Shown: positions 45,336 through 54,108 of the stretch, in pieces
Numbering within the stretch: position 1 is the stretch's first letter
Layout of the letters: every line of letters begins with the position of its first letter
NCBI RefSeq assembly: GCF_014855515.1
Contig: NZ_JACYFK010000001.1
Coordinates: forward strand, 1,922,001 to 1,986,000
Length of the DNA stretch: 64,000 nt
DNA from: Euzebyella marina
GTDB taxonomy: Bacteria; Bacteroidota; Bacteroidia; Flavobacteriales; Flavobacteriaceae
Direction of reading: 5' to 3'
Made by a program: the position numbers and the translations under genes
The notes under the pieces: generated by a model
Databases searched by the model: none
What the model saw: the letters and a program-made list of their open reading frames with translations, nothing else
Told to the model about the DNA's origin: nothing

Positions 45336-46307
45336 ATGAAATATAGAAGGTTCGGTAGAACAGATTGGCAGGTAAGTGAAATTGGATACGGAATGTGGGG
45401 TATGGCCGGATGGAAGGAGTCTGATGATATACAATCATCAAAGTCTTTGGATTTGGCCGTAGAAAACGGGGTAAACTTTTTTGATACCGCATGGGGGTAT
45501 GGTGAAGGACATAGTGAAGAACTTTTAGGGGAATTAGTTAGAAGGCATCCGAAAGAGAAGCTTTATACAGCTAGTAAAATTCCACCGAAAAATTTTCAGT
45601 GGCCAGCTAAACCTGAGTATACTTACGAAGAGTCGTATCCTGTCAACCATATCATCGAATATACCGATAAAACACTGACCAATTTGGGTATGGAACGCAT
45701 CGACCTGATGCAGTTTCACACGTGGGACGACGGTTGGTCGAAACGAGAAGAATGGCAAAGGGCGATTGAAGACTTAAAAAAACAGGGGAAAATCGGCGCT
45801 ATGGGTATCAGCGTTAATCGATGGGAGCCTGAAAACGGGATAGAGGCCATTAAAACCGGATTGATTGATGCCGTGCAGGTCATTTATAACATCTTTGATC
45901 AGAACCCCGAAGACCGATTGTTTCCTCTTTGCGAAGAAATGGATATTGCCGTGATTGCCAGGGTGCCCTTTGATGAGGGAACTTTAACGGGTAATCTAAC
46001 GAAAGACACGGTATTTCCTGAAGGAGATTGGAGAGGTACTTATTTTGTTCCCGAAAACCTAAATAGCAGTGTAGATCATGCCGATGCACTTCGGCCTTTG
46101 ATACCTGAGGGTATGAATATGGCCGAGATGGCTCTTCGATTTATTTTAGAGAACAAGAATGTGAGTACGACCATACCGGGTATGCGCAAACAGCGAAATG
46201 TTCTTGCGAATACGGCTACTAGTGATGGAAAAGGTCTTTCTAAAGAACTTCTTGAGGAATTGAAGCAACATCGTTGGGATAGAACACCAACATCTTGGTC
46301 ACAGTAA
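45336..46307 (+). CDS. aldo/keto reductase
   Basis: A 323-residue (alpha/beta)8-barrel oxidoreductase using NAD(P)H. The catalytic tetrad is visible: Asp and Tyr in FFDTAWGYGEG, Lys in TASKIPP and His in MQFHTWDD. It starts MKYRRFGRTDWQVSEIGYG, a common family opening. It lies downstream of the DUF1080 and Gfo/Idh genes, so it may reduce or oxidise the same sugar, although a terminator hairpin separates it. A hairpin sits 16 bases before its start codon. Confidence 0.9.
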   Translation: MKYRRFGRTDWQVSEIGYGMWGMAGWKESDDIQSSKSLDLAVENGVNFFDTAWGYGEGHSEELLGELVRRHPKEKLYTASKIPPKNFQWPAKPEYTYEESYPVNHIIEYTDKTLTNLGMERIDLMQFHTWDDGWSKREEWQRAIEDLKKQGKIGAMGISVNRWEPENGIEAIKTGLIDAVQVIYNIFDQNPEDRLFPLCEEMDIAVIARVPFDEGTLTGNLTKDTVFPEGDWRGTYFVPENLNSSVDHADALRPLIPEGMNMAEMALRFILENKNVSTTIPGMRKQRNVLANTATSDGKGLSKELLEELKQHRWDRTPTSWSQ

Positions 46308-46308
46308 A

Positions 46309-46734
46309 TTATTTGGCGAAAAGCTGCCCCATGTCTTTAAATGATTTGAACTCAAGTGCATTACCCGCTGGGTCTAAAAAGAACATGGTAGCTTGCTCGC
46401 CCACTTGACCCTCAAAACGAATATAAGGTTCAATGACAAATTGAACCTTTTTTTCTTTTAGCCTTTGGGCAAATTCCTGAAAAACATCCCATGGCAAAAC
46501 TACCCCATAATGGGGTACAGGTACCTGATGCCCGTCGACAGGGTTGTGATGCAAAGAATCAGATTTGTCTTTAGGTTTGTAATGAATTACAAGCTGATGA
46601 CCGAACAGGTTAAAGTCTACCCAGTGCTCGCTACTGCGGCCTTCTTCACAATTTAGAACTTCGTTGTAGAATTGTCGGCACTCAGCCAGATTGTGTACTG
46701 GAATGGCAATGTGAAAGGGGCTTACTTGGTTCAT
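46309..46734 (-). CDS. VOC family (glyoxalase/dioxygenase-fold) protein
   Basis: A 141-residue vicinal-oxygen-chelate protein. Paired beta-alpha-beta-beta-beta units are visible: [22 protein letters not shown] with a metal-ligand His, and [18 protein letters not shown] in the second half. The C terminus [16 protein letters not shown] contains the conserved DPxGN-E motif. The substrate is unknown. It converges with the aldo/keto reductase gene, with one base between stops. Confidence 0.87.
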   Translation of the reverse strand: MNQVSPFHIAIPVHNLAECRQFYNEVLNCEEGRSSEHWVDFNLFGHQLVIHYKPKDKSDSLHHNPVDGHQVPVPHYGVVLPWDVFQEFAQRLKEKKVQFVIEPYIRFEGQVGEQATMFFLDPAGNALEFKSFKDMGQLFAK

Positions 46735-46754
46735 TTTAATCCACTTTTATAAGT

Positions 46755-47546
46755 TTAATTTCTTAAGTTTCGAGTAAGGTCGGGTTCAATAGTTTTCAGG
46801 GCATTATCAAAGTCGATATACTCTTTCAAGTCTCTCATGGACAGAACGGTATAATCATTTTCTGAAAGATAGTCGAGGTATTTTTCAAACAAGTTGACGG
46901 GTACGGAAACCCACGGATGCTCGATATCAGGAACACCATGAAAGGTTAAAACGATTATTTTACCTTTTTCGGCCGACTTGATAGCTTTCCAAATTTCAGT
47001 TTCGTTTTCAGAATCAGGTGCCCAACTCGGTATCAAGTAAGGGTGGTCTATAGTAGGGTTGTATGCTCTACTTCCTCCGGCGCGGGCCATTTTGTATTTT
47101 CTGTCGGATAATAGGTGTAAGGCTTTCTGGTTTAATCCATATCCGGGGTAAGCAAAATTATCTGGGAGAGGTATACCTAGACTATCGCATTTTCTCTCAA
47201 TGTAACCCAACTCTTGATCAAATTGTTTCGGGTCGGTTTTTGCGACATTTGCATGCGTATGCGTGTGATTTCCGATTTCGAAACCCATATCATCCAATTG
47301 CTTGATTTGAGACCATGTCATGTAAAGGGTGCTATCTGCATAATTGGGAGGAAACTCGCAAACATAAAAAGTAGAACCAAACTTAAATTTTTTTAGAAGA
47401 GGTGCTACTTCTGAATATTGACTGGCAGGGGCGTCGTCAAAGGTCAAAACTACCGTTTTTTCAGGCAGTGGTTTTTTGATTATTTGGGAGTAACAACAAA
47501 GACTAATCAAAAAAAGTAGAGTTGATAATAAAGCTGATTTCGACAT
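46755..47546 (-). CDS. polysaccharide deacetylase family protein (NodB domain), exported
   Basis: A 263-residue protein with a signal peptide (hydrophobic residues 4-20). Motif 1 is VVLTFDDAP, where classic NodB domains have TFDDGP, and motif 2 is the metal-binding HTHTH. NFAYPGYG corresponds to motif 3 and VLTFHGVPD to the catalytic His motif. The family removes acetyl groups from glycans such as chitin or peptidoglycan in the periplasm. The Gly-to-Ala change in motif 1 is noted but the metal Asp pair is kept. Confidence 0.88.
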   Translation of the reverse strand: MSKSALLSTLLFLISLCCYSQIIKKPLPEKTVVLTFDDAPASQYSEVAPLLKKFKFGSTFYVCEFPPNYADSTLYMTWSQIKQLDDMGFEIGNHTHTHANVAKTDPKQFDQELGYIERKCDSLGIPLPDNFAYPGYGLNQKALHLLSDRKYKMARAGGSRAYNPTIDHPYLIPSWAPDSENETEIWKAIKSAEKGKIIVLTFHGVPDIEHPWVSVPVNLFEKYLDYLSENDYTVLSMRDLKEYIDFDNALKTIEPDLTRNLRN

Positions 47547-47628
47547 GCCTAATACTAAAAATCGTTCGAATATGAATTGGAGTAGAAGGTAAGTATTATG
47601 TCGTTATCAACCATCCTGCAGGTGCAGG

Positions 47629-48150
47629 TTAAACCTGATAATCAAGATACATGATGTGGTTTGGGTTAGAATGTGATTCAGAAATCTTAAAGTCTCCTTC
47701 ACCCACAATTTTAAAACCATTTTTTTGATAAAAGGCGATGGCCCTTGGGTTCTCTTTCCATACGAACAGCCACATACCCTGTTGATGGTTCTGTTTAGAG
47801 AAATTCAAATTGAAAAGCATCAGTTCTTTGCCTAAGTCTCTACCATAAAAAGCTTTTAGCAGGTATAGCCTGTCCAATTTAGTTACTGATTGTGTAGTAA
47901 CACATGAATTGGTTGCGTTTAAGGTCAGTTTTGAGTAACCGGCCAACTGCTCATCGTTATAAATAAGAAAATAGGCAATTTGTTTATCAAGAAGCTCATT
48001 TCTAAAAATTGTCTCGTTAAAGTTACGCTCAATGTAGTAGTCAATGTCGCTCGCCGAGGCACTATGGCCGTGTGAGTCAATGAAAGATTTAGGCGCCAGA
48101 GTTAGAAGTTCGTCAATATGTTGTGTAGAGGCCCTAACAATTTTAGTCAT
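47629..48150 (-). CDS. GNAT family N-acetyltransferase
   Basis: A 173-residue acetyl-CoA-dependent transferase. The pattern LDRLYLLKAFYGRDLGKELMLF is the acetyl-CoA pyrophosphate loop (motif A), and MWLFVWKENPRAIAFYQKNGFKIVGEGDF is motif B. The substrate is unknown. It is a single gene between the deacetylase and the dioxygenase genes. Confidence 0.88.
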   Translation of the reverse strand: MTKIVRASTQHIDELLTLAPKSFIDSHGHSASASDIDYYIERNFNETIFRNELLDKQIAYFLIYNDEQLAGYSKLTLNATNSCVTTQSVTKLDRLYLLKAFYGRDLGKELMLFNLNFSKQNHQQGMWLFVWKENPRAIAFYQKNGFKIVGEGDFKISESHSNPNHIMYLDYQV

Positions 48151-48224
48151 TCGATGTCCATAATAAATTTTCGATGATAAGTTAAATCATTCATCTATTT
48201 GGGCAGCATATTTTACACTCTTTT

Positions 48225-49061
48225 TCAGTTGGCAGAGATTTGGACCGAGGTCATGGTCAAAGAGCCACCTAAAGGTTGATCGTTAAAGAGAGAGACATCA
48301 TCTTTCGAATCTTGAAGTGCCATAGTGTATAATAAAGGTAAATAATGTTCAGGGGTAGGAATGGACAAATCGAACTCGGCACCATGTTTTCTAAAATTGA
48401 TGAGGTTTTCGTGGTTGCCTTCCAATATCCAATTATTAATGTCTTGACTAGCTTTTAATGCCCAGTCGTAAGCATAATTTTCATTGAGCTTATCCCAGGC
48501 TACTCGCCTTAGATTGTGAATAATATTACCACTACCTATTACAAGTACACCTTTGTCCCTTAATTTTTTTAATTGTTGAGCCAGTTCATAATGGTAATTT
48601 GCAGGTTTGGTTCGGTCTAAACTTAATTGAATTACGGGAACGTTGGCTTTCGGAAAGAGATGCCTTACAACCGTCCACGATCCGTGATCAAGGCCCCAAC
48701 GTTCATCAAGCGCTATGGTATTTTCTGGTTCGACCATTTTTGCAATATCATTGGCCAGTTCAGGATGGCCAGGTGCAGGGTATTGTACTTCGTATAGCGC
48801 TTGAGGGAAACCACCAAAGTCGTGAATCGTTCTAGGTTGGTTCATGGCGGTCACCAAGGTTCCGGTAGTTTCCCAATGAGCAGAAACTACTACGATAGCA
48901 TTGGGCTGATCGAGGCGTTCTCCCAAGGCTTTAAACTCACGAACAAATTCATTGTCTTCGATGGCATTCATAGGAGAGCCGTGCCCAAGAAAAAGAACTG
49001 GCATTCTACTGCTGTTATCGAAAGACTTAGAAAGTTGCTCAAGGTGGTTCAATGTTGCCAT
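48225..49061 (-). CDS. ygiD: 4,5-DOPA dioxygenase extradiol-like protein (YgiD/LigB family)
   Basis: A 278-residue member of the class III extradiol dioxygenase family. Metal-site motifs are LFLGHGSPMNAIEDN and VVSAHWETTG, with AHW and DHGSW histidines further on and VIGSGNIIHNLR in the second half. Bacterial YgiD opens the catechol ring of DOPA in vitro; the natural substrate is not known. It lies 54 bases downstream of an NmrA-like quinone-reductase gene on the same strand, a plausible partner in quinone or catechol detoxification. Confidence 0.88.
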   Translation of the reverse strand: MATLNHLEQLSKSFDNSSRMPVLFLGHGSPMNAIEDNEFVREFKALGERLDQPNAIVVVSAHWETTGTLVTAMNQPRTIHDFGGFPQALYEVQYPAPGHPELANDIAKMVEPENTIALDERWGLDHGSWTVVRHLFPKANVPVIQLSLDRTKPANYHYELAQQLKKLRDKGVLVIGSGNIIHNLRRVAWDKLNENYAYDWALKASQDINNWILEGNHENLINFRKHGAEFDLSIPTPEHYLPLLYTMALQDSKDDVSLFNDQPLGGSLTMTSVQISAN

Positions 49062-49115
49062 AATAGTTTATTTCTAAAAGTAAGTGCAAGCGATTATAAA
49101 AATATCTTTTTAAAA

Positions 49116-49985
49116 TCAGGCATAGATGGCATCTAATGATTTCTTTACAGAACTGGGTTTTCTACCTAATATAGATTCAAGAGTGTTATCAGGTAGTTCA
49201 AGCTCTCCTTGGTATTGTGCTGTGCTAAAGCCAACGAATAAATCGATGTATTCGGCAGGAACGTTCTTCTTTTGTAAGGCCTCTTTAAATTCGCTTACGC
49301 TGGGAGACCTGTAAACGATCTGCTTACCTGATTTCTCAGAAAGTATCTGTGCAATATCATCATATGAAACACTATCGCCATTGCTTAAAGGATACACTTT
49401 ATTCTCGTGCCCTTCTGTAGAGAGAATGCGAGCGGCAGCCTCTGCCAATTCAGAACGAAGTACCGGAGTCATTTTGCCCTCTGCTGCGGGCTGGTAAATT
49501 ATGCCTTCTTGTAAAACATTCTCACCCAAGAACATTGGTACCGAATCTAGATAGAGTGCATTCTGTAATATGGTATAGGTCAAACCACTTTCTTTGATCC
49601 AGTTTTCGGTTTTGATATGAGTGTCCTGTAAAAAGGCGATACCGGAAGGTTGAGAAATTTCTTTTCTAATAAAAGAGGTATAGATAATGTGTTTAACACC
49701 GGAATCTTTGGCAGCATCTACTACATTTTTATGCTGGCTATCTCTCTTGCCAATCTCGTTGCCGGATACGAACATAAGTTTGTCAACACCTCTAAAGGCA
49801 TTTTTGAGACTATCAATATCGTCGTAGTTACTTTGCTTTAATTCTATTTCGGGAGGAAGCACATGAGAAGCTTTTTTCTTGTCTCTGACTAATGCCGAAA
49901 TTTCTGTTACATCAGTACCCAGCTGTAAAAGTGAAGTTATAACGTGAGATCCAAAAGGTCCGGTAGCACCAGTTATTAATATCAT
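49116..49985 (-). CDS. NmrA-like SDR protein, probable NAD(P)H:quinone oxidoreductase type
   Basis: A 289-residue atypical short-chain dehydrogenase. The nucleotide loop is MILITGATGPFGSHVITSLL, followed by ALVRDKKKA and VKHIIYTSF. This layout matches the QOR2/NmrA group that reduces quinones. It is divergent from an HxlR regulator gene with two TATAC/GTATA palindromes between them, so it is probably the regulator's target and induced by quinones or aldehydes, as in related systems. Confidence 0.88.
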   Translation of the reverse strand: MILITGATGPFGSHVITSLLQLGTDVTEISALVRDKKKASHVLPPEIELKQSNYDDIDSLKNAFRGVDKLMFVSGNEIGKRDSQHKNVVDAAKDSGVKHIIYTSFIRKEISQPSGIAFLQDTHIKTENWIKESGLTYTILQNALYLDSVPMFLGENVLQEGIIYQPAAEGKMTPVLRSELAEAAARILSTEGHENKVYPLSNGDSVSYDDIAQILSEKSGKQIVYRSPSVSEFKEALQKKNVPAEYIDLFVGFSTAQYQGELELPDNTLESILGRKPSSVKKSLDAIYA

Positions 49986-50012
49986 TTTATTCTTTTTTTA
50001 ATTAATACAAAG

Positions 50013-50020
50013 CAAAATTA
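50013..50020 (-). promoter_or_regulatory. -7 element of the NmrA-like gene
   Basis: The minus strand reads TAATTTTG, matching TAnnTTTG, 28 bases before the ATG at 49985. The palindrome at 50031-50043 lies directly upstream, in the -33 region. Confidence 0.55.
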
Positions 50021-50030
50021 CCACTTTTGA

Positions 50031-50043
50031 TATACTTTGTATA
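50031..50043. promoter_or_regulatory. candidate HxlR operator A
   Basis: TATAC-TTT-GTATA, a perfect inverted repeat with a 3-base centre, 10 bases upstream of the NmrA-like gene's -7 element. A near-copy lies at 50066-50079. Confidence 0.5.
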
Positions 50044-50065
50044 GTTGCTTATTATGTAATAGTAG

Positions 50066-50079
50066 TATACTTTTGTATA
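50066..50079. promoter_or_regulatory. candidate HxlR operator B overlapping the regulator's -7 element
   Basis: TATAC-TTTT-GTATA, the second copy of the same inverted repeat. It includes TACTTTTG (50068-50075), a match to TAnnTTTG on the plus strand and so the likely -7 element of the HxlR gene. This arrangement fits autorepression. Confidence 0.5.
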
Positions 50080-50101
50080 GTAAATTCAATATTGGTTCGA
50101 T

Positions 50102-50467
50102 ATGAGTGATTTAAAAGATTTTCTGGAAGTGAAGAAATGCCCAATACAGTATGTACTTGCGGTAAACGACACGTTAAATGTAATAAGTGGTAAATGGAAA
50201 ATGCCCATTATAGCCTCATTACTCTATGGAAAGAACAGGTTTAAGGACCTACAGGAAAATATTGAGAAGATTACACCAAGAATGCTCTCTAAAGAACTTA
50301 AAGAACTTGAGTTGAATGGGGTAGTAGTTCGTAAAGTATATGATTCGACCCCTGTTAAGATAGAATATCGATTGACAGAATCAGGTAAGCGAATTTATTC
50401 GGTTATGGATGCTATGGTAGAATGGGGTTTGGAACATCGAAAAAATGTAGTGGATAGCATTACGTAA
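50102..50467 (+). CDS. HxlR family transcriptional regulator, possibly redox-sensing
   Basis: A 121-residue winged-helix regulator. NVISGKWKMPIIASLLYGKNRFKDLQENIEKITPRMLSKELKELE is the HxlR DNA-binding core, ending TESGKRIYSVMDAMVEWG. Cys13, in VKKCPIQYVLAV, is at the position of the sensing thiol in the related QorR, YodB and HypR regulators. It diverges from the NmrA-like gene and its 3' end overlaps the convergent hydrolase gene by 8 bases. Confidence 0.92.
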   Translation: MSDLKDFLEVKKCPIQYVLAVNDTLNVISGKWKMPIIASLLYGKNRFKDLQENIEKITPRMLSKELKELELNGVVVRKVYDSTPVKIEYRLTESGKRIYSVMDAMVEWGLEHRKNVVDSIT

Positions 50468-51323
50468 AGTCGGTTTTGATGGGCTCGCTTTTTAAAAAAG
50501 CAATAATCTGATCGTTCAGTTCAGGTTGATGCATTGAGTGGCCAAAACCTTTCGTTTTAATGAATTTACTGTTTTTCCAATCGGCATGCACCTTTTCGGA
50601 AGCATGAAAGGGGGCTAGAACATCAAGTTGGTCATGTAATAACAACCCCTCCTTTTGGTTGGAGAGAACAAATTTTGAGGATGAAAAATCGTCGACGTTC
50701 TTCTGAAAACGCTCATATACATAATTCTCAAAAGCTTTCAATACCCTATTATTAAAGCCGATGAGCTTTTGGTAATGGTCGAGTAGTTCTCTAAATTCAG
50801 AAGGAGAACCGATAGTTACCATCTTTTCGATACCGTCATTTTGGTACAGGTAATCGTTAAAGAGAATGGCCATTCCACCGAAAGAATGGGCTATGATATG
50901 CTTTGGCGAATAGGTCTCTATTATTTTTTGAATGCACTCGGTATATAGGGGAAGATGAAGATTGGAGCCCGATGAATAGCCATGCCCCGGAGCGTCAAAA
51001 GCTATCACCTCATAATTTTCGGCTGTAAGTTTTTCGACTAGATTTCGCCAACGAAACGTGTTGCTTTCCCATCCATGAACCAACAGAATACGGTCTTTTG
51101 TACCGTTCCATTTATAGGTTTGAATGTCGTGGTCTTCGATGCGTAAGGTGGTATCTTTTACGGCATCCAAATATTTTTTTTGACTAGGTAAAACTCGGCC
51201 TTTTCTCACTTTACTGAAAACTTGAAAGGTGGTAATTGCCGACTTTCTCTTCGAGAAAAGAACTAAAGTATTGAAATACCTTCCGTATGAATTCAATATC
51301 AGTTTTTTGAAAAGATTTTTCAT
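50460..51323 (-). CDS. alpha/beta hydrolase
   Basis: A 287-residue serine-hydrolase-fold protein. The oxyanion region is RILLVHGWESNTFRW, followed by VIAFDAPGHGYSSG, the nucleophile elbow AHSFGGMA with the catalytic Ser, an Asp in DQLDVLAPF and the terminal His in KGFGHSMHQPE. The substrate is unknown. It diverges from a second HxlR gene across a gap with two inverted repeats. Confidence 0.9.
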   Translation of the reverse strand: MKNLFKKLILNSYGRYFNTLVLFSKRKSAITTFQVFSKVRKGRVLPSQKKYLDAVKDTTLRIEDHDIQTYKWNGTKDRILLVHGWESNTFRWRNLVEKLTAENYEVIAFDAPGHGYSSGSNLHLPLYTECIQKIIETYSPKHIIAHSFGGMAILFNDYLYQNDGIEKMVTIGSPSEFRELLDHYQKLIGFNNRVLKAFENYVYERFQKNVDDFSSSKFVLSNQKEGLLLHDQLDVLAPFHASEKVHADWKNSKFIKTKGFGHSMHQPELNDQIIAFLKSEPIKTDFT

Positions 51324-51337
51324 TCTTTGTTAATTAG

Positions 51338-51370
51338 GTTACATAAAGTAACTTAGTGTATTGGGAATAC
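51338..51370. promoter_or_regulatory. two inverted repeats between the hydrolase and second HxlR genes
   Basis: GTTAC (51338-51342) and GTAAC (51348-51352) flank ATAAA. GTATT (51358-51362) and AATAC (51366-51370) flank GGG, with outer TTAGT and CTAA extending the second repeat. Both lie in the 101-base divergent gap and are candidate operators for the adjacent regulator. Confidence 0.4.
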
Positions 51371-51424
51371 TAAAGTATGACTTCTTTAAGCTTTATGAAA
51401 GAGGTGGCAAAAATATAACTAAGT

Positions 51425-51847
51425 ATGCAAATAGAAACTGTTACTGAAAAACAGAGGGTTAACGCAGCAAGAAAGTTGAAAAAAATGTTCGGCGGTATTG
51501 ATTATACGAATATGCCCCATTGCCCCATAAGAGATGTTATGGCCTTCGTTTCCGATAAGTGGAGCACTTTGATCATATTACATTTAGGATATTTTCCTGT
51601 TCTACGCTTTAACGAGCTCAAAAAGAAGGTTTTTGGCGTGAGCAATAAGGTATTGAGCGAACGGCTAAAGCAACTAGAAGGTGACGGTTACGTTCAACGA
51701 ACGGTATATCCCGAAGTACCTATTCGGGTAGAATATAACCTGACCGATTTCGGACATTCATATCTTCAAAAGTTGATTGAATTGACCGAATGGGCAGAAA
51801 ATCATAAAAATTACGTCATCAACAATCGGGAAAATTTCAAAAAATAG
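51425..51847 (+). CDS. HxlR family transcriptional regulator (second copy)
   Basis: A 140-residue winged-helix regulator. PHCPIRDVMAFVSDKWSTLIILHLGYFPVLRFNELKKKVFGVSNKVLSERLKQLE is the HxlR core; Cys33 precedes the helix as in the thiol-sensing members. It has an extra N-terminal ~25 residues compared with the HxlR protein at 50102-50467. It diverges from the alpha/beta hydrolase gene, its most likely target. Confidence 0.9.
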   Translation: MQIETVTEKQRVNAARKLKKMFGGIDYTNMPHCPIRDVMAFVSDKWSTLIILHLGYFPVLRFNELKKKVFGVSNKVLSERLKQLEGDGYVQRTVYPEVPIRVEYNLTDFGHSYLQKLIELTEWAENHKNYVINNRENFKK

Positions 51848-51863
51848 CGGTTCTCAAAACCGA

Positions 51864-52412
51864 CTATTCCCAAGCAACCATCATATACTTGATTTTTGCA
51901 TCATCAGGTATTTGTACGGCTTCAATATTCACACTTGAGGCATACCTTAGGCTCGAAGGCAATTCCTCTTTACTTATGGTAAAATAAACATCACTGTCTT
52001 TCAGTAAAATAACCACATTGTTCATTGAAGTAATTACTTTTCTTATCGTGTAGTTATCTTTAATGTCTTTGAAAGTACTTGTAAGGCCTATGCCCTTATC
52101 GGTCAAGTAGCGACCGTCTTCAATACGAATGTTTTCGATGGTAGGTATACTGTCAGAACTTGGTGTCAAGGTTAGAAGTTGCTTGCCACCTTTTTCAAAA
52201 ATTTTGATTTTTTTACTATTGTTCGAGGTGTTGATTACGGTCGAATCTTTCACAATCGAATCGTTTTCGTATATAATCTCGATATCCCTGGCCAAACTAA
52301 TTCTATCAAGTTTGCCTACAGAATCTTTGGTAATCAAAAATGTAGTGTCTTTTTCGTCGCTACAACCTATAATGGATAAGGCAAGAAATGCAAGGGCTAA
52401 TATATTTTTCAT
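51864..52412 (-). CDS. hypothetical lipoprotein
   Basis: A 182-residue predicted lipoprotein (hydrophobic residues 4-15, lipobox IIGC, Cys17). The mature part has Ser/Thr/Asn-rich segments (STVINTSNNSKKIKIFEKGGKQLL) and a C-terminal half with a beta-rich look. I recognise no domain. It lies 37 bases downstream of the HerA-like gene on the same strand and may be co-transcribed. Confidence 0.75.
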   Translation of the reverse strand: MKNILALAFLALSIIGCSDEKDTTFLITKDSVGKLDRISLARDIEIIYENDSIVKDSTVINTSNNSKKIKIFEKGGKQLLTLTPSSDSIPTIENIRIEDGRYLTDKGIGLTSTFKDIKDNYTIRKVITSMNNVVILLKDSDVYFTISKEELPSSLRYASSVNIEAVQIPDDAKIKYMMVAWE

Positions 52413-52449
52413 GTATTCAGTTTGTGGTCGATTTGAGAATTCTAGCGGT

Positions 52450-53952
52450 CTATCTAATTACTTTTTTTAGCACTCCCAGTACTCCTCTAATAAAAGTGGC
52501 GCTTGTCAATACTTTTATAACTGGGTTTTGCCTGGTACTAGTTCGTCTTCTGCTAGTTGATCTTGGGGCAATCTTTTCTTTTTCAGCTTCAGCTTCCGCT
52601 TTTTCTATTTTTTTGTTCAGTATTTCATAGGCGCTTTCACGGTCTATCGTCTCACCATACTTACGCACCAAGTCGGACTTTGAAATCAGCGTCTTAAGTT
52701 CTTGCTCGGTAAGAACATCCATACGGCTCATTGGCGCACGTAATAAGGTAGCTGCCAGTGGGGTTGGTCTTCCTTTTTCGTCTAAAGCCGAAACAAGTGC
52801 TTCGCCAATTCCTAAAGCGGTCAATACATCTTTAGTGTCATAGTATTCTGAATCAGGGTAGTTCTCGGCGGTTAATTTGATGGCCTTTCTATCTTTAGCG
52901 GTAAAGGCCCTGAGTGCGTGCTGAACCTTTAGTCCTAATTGTGAAAGAACGGCATCAGGCACATCGGTCGGGTTTTGTGTAACAAAGTATAGGCCTATAC
53001 CTTTAGAACGAATAAGTTTCACAATGCTTTCAATTTGCTCTAGCAGTGCTTTTGAGGCCTCATTGAAAATGAGGTGGGCTTCATCAATGAACATGATAAG
53101 TTCTGGCCGTTCACTATCGCCTTGTTCAGGAAATGTACCGTAGATTTCCGCTAAAAGGCTGAGCATGAAAGTCGAGAATAATTTAGGTCGGTCTTGAATA
53201 TCCGTAAGGCGGATAATATTGATATAGCCACGGCCATTTTCATCAATTCGGGTCAAATCATCTACCTCAAAAGATTTTTCTCCAAAGAATAGTTCTGCCC
53301 CTTGTTGTTCGAGCTCGATTATTTTACGCAAAATGGTACCGGTAGAACTGGTTGAAATTCTGCCGTAATTTTTTGTGAATTCGGCTTTTCCTTCCCCGGT
53401 TGCGTATTGCAAGACTTTTTTAAAGTCTTTTAAATCGAGCAAGGGCAGTTTATGGTCATCACAATATTTGAAAACCACGGCAACGATACCTTCTTGGGTA
53501 ACGGTTAGGTCAAGTATTCTAGAAAGAAGAACAGGGCCGAATTCAGAAACGGTGGCCCTAAGTTTTACCCCGTCTTGCTCCGACAACGAAAGTATTTCTA
53601 CCGGAAATGCGTTTGCTTCAAAAGGCAGACCGATTTTCTCATGCCTTTCATCTATTTTGGCATGTCCAGGGCTAGGTTGCGCAATACCACTTAAATCACC
53701 TTTTAAATCCATCAACAAAACCGGAACCCCCTTATCGGAAAGGTTTTCGGCAATTACCTGAAGTGTTTTGGTCTTACCAGTTCCCGTGGCTCCTGCGATA
53801 AGGCCATGGCGGTTCATAGTTTTTAAAGGAACTTTGACATGGGCATTGGTTATTGCTTCGCCATCTAACATAGCGGCCCCCATGATAATGTGGTCACCTT
53901 TAGGTGCATAACCGGTGGTTATATGCTCAAAAAACTCTTCTTTCTTGCCCAT
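52450..53952 (-). CDS. HerA-like ATPase, DUF853 family (YjgR-like)
   Basis: A 500-residue ATPase of the HerA/FtsK superfamily. Walker A is AGATGTGKTKTLQ and Walker B is LIMFIDEAHLIF. FVTQNPTDVPDAVLSQLGLKVQHALRAF follows, with the sensor residues. The C-terminal Lys/Glu-rich helix and the basic patch RRRTSTRQ precede a hydrophobic end. The role of DUF853 proteins is unclear. I chose ATG 53952 (MGKKEEFFEHI) over a GTG 18 codons upstream. No NurA nuclease gene lies nearby. Confidence 0.9.
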   Translation of the reverse strand: MGKKEEFFEHITTGYAPKGDHIIMGAAMLDGEAITNAHVKVPLKTMNRHGLIAGATGTGKTKTLQVIAENLSDKGVPVLLMDLKGDLSGIAQPSPGHAKIDERHEKIGLPFEANAFPVEILSLSEQDGVKLRATVSEFGPVLLSRILDLTVTQEGIVAVVFKYCDDHKLPLLDLKDFKKVLQYATGEGKAEFTKNYGRISTSSTGTILRKIIELEQQGAELFFGEKSFEVDDLTRIDENGRGYINIIRLTDIQDRPKLFSTFMLSLLAEIYGTFPEQGDSERPELIMFIDEAHLIFNEASKALLEQIESIVKLIRSKGIGLYFVTQNPTDVPDAVLSQLGLKVQHALRAFTAKDRKAIKLTAENYPDSEYYDTKDVLTALGIGEALVSALDEKGRPTPLAATLLRAPMSRMDVLTEQELKTLISKSDLVRKYGETIDRESAYEILNKKIEKAEAEAEKEKIAPRSTSRRRTSTRQNPVIKVLTSATFIRGVLGVLKKVIR

Positions 53953-54071
53953 ATGGTCTGTTTTTGAGGTAAAAATAAAAGAATTTTGGCTGTTTCGATT
54001 CACCACCGCCTATATTTTGCCTCATCGTTATGCTAACTTCAAGGTGCCCAGAATAATTGCTATTTCTATTT

Positions 54072-54104
54072 TTTGGGTTTTGCTGATAACAAGCACTATC
54101 TTTG
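54072..54104 (+). promoter_or_regulatory. queE promoter with -33 and -7 elements
   Basis: TTTG at 54072-54075 and TATCTTTG at 54097-54104 are separated by 21 bases, matching the Bacteroidota TTTG / TAnnTTTG arrangement. The -7 element ends only 4 bases before the ATG at 54109, so the transcript would be nearly or fully leaderless. Confidence 0.55.
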
Positions 54105-54108
54105 CCCG

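Noticed and set aside
47611-47632. CCTGCAGGTGCAGG hairpin near the end of the GNAT gene
   Set aside because: A short stem with a 4-base loop and no T-run in either direction, overlapping the stop codon region; probably chance.
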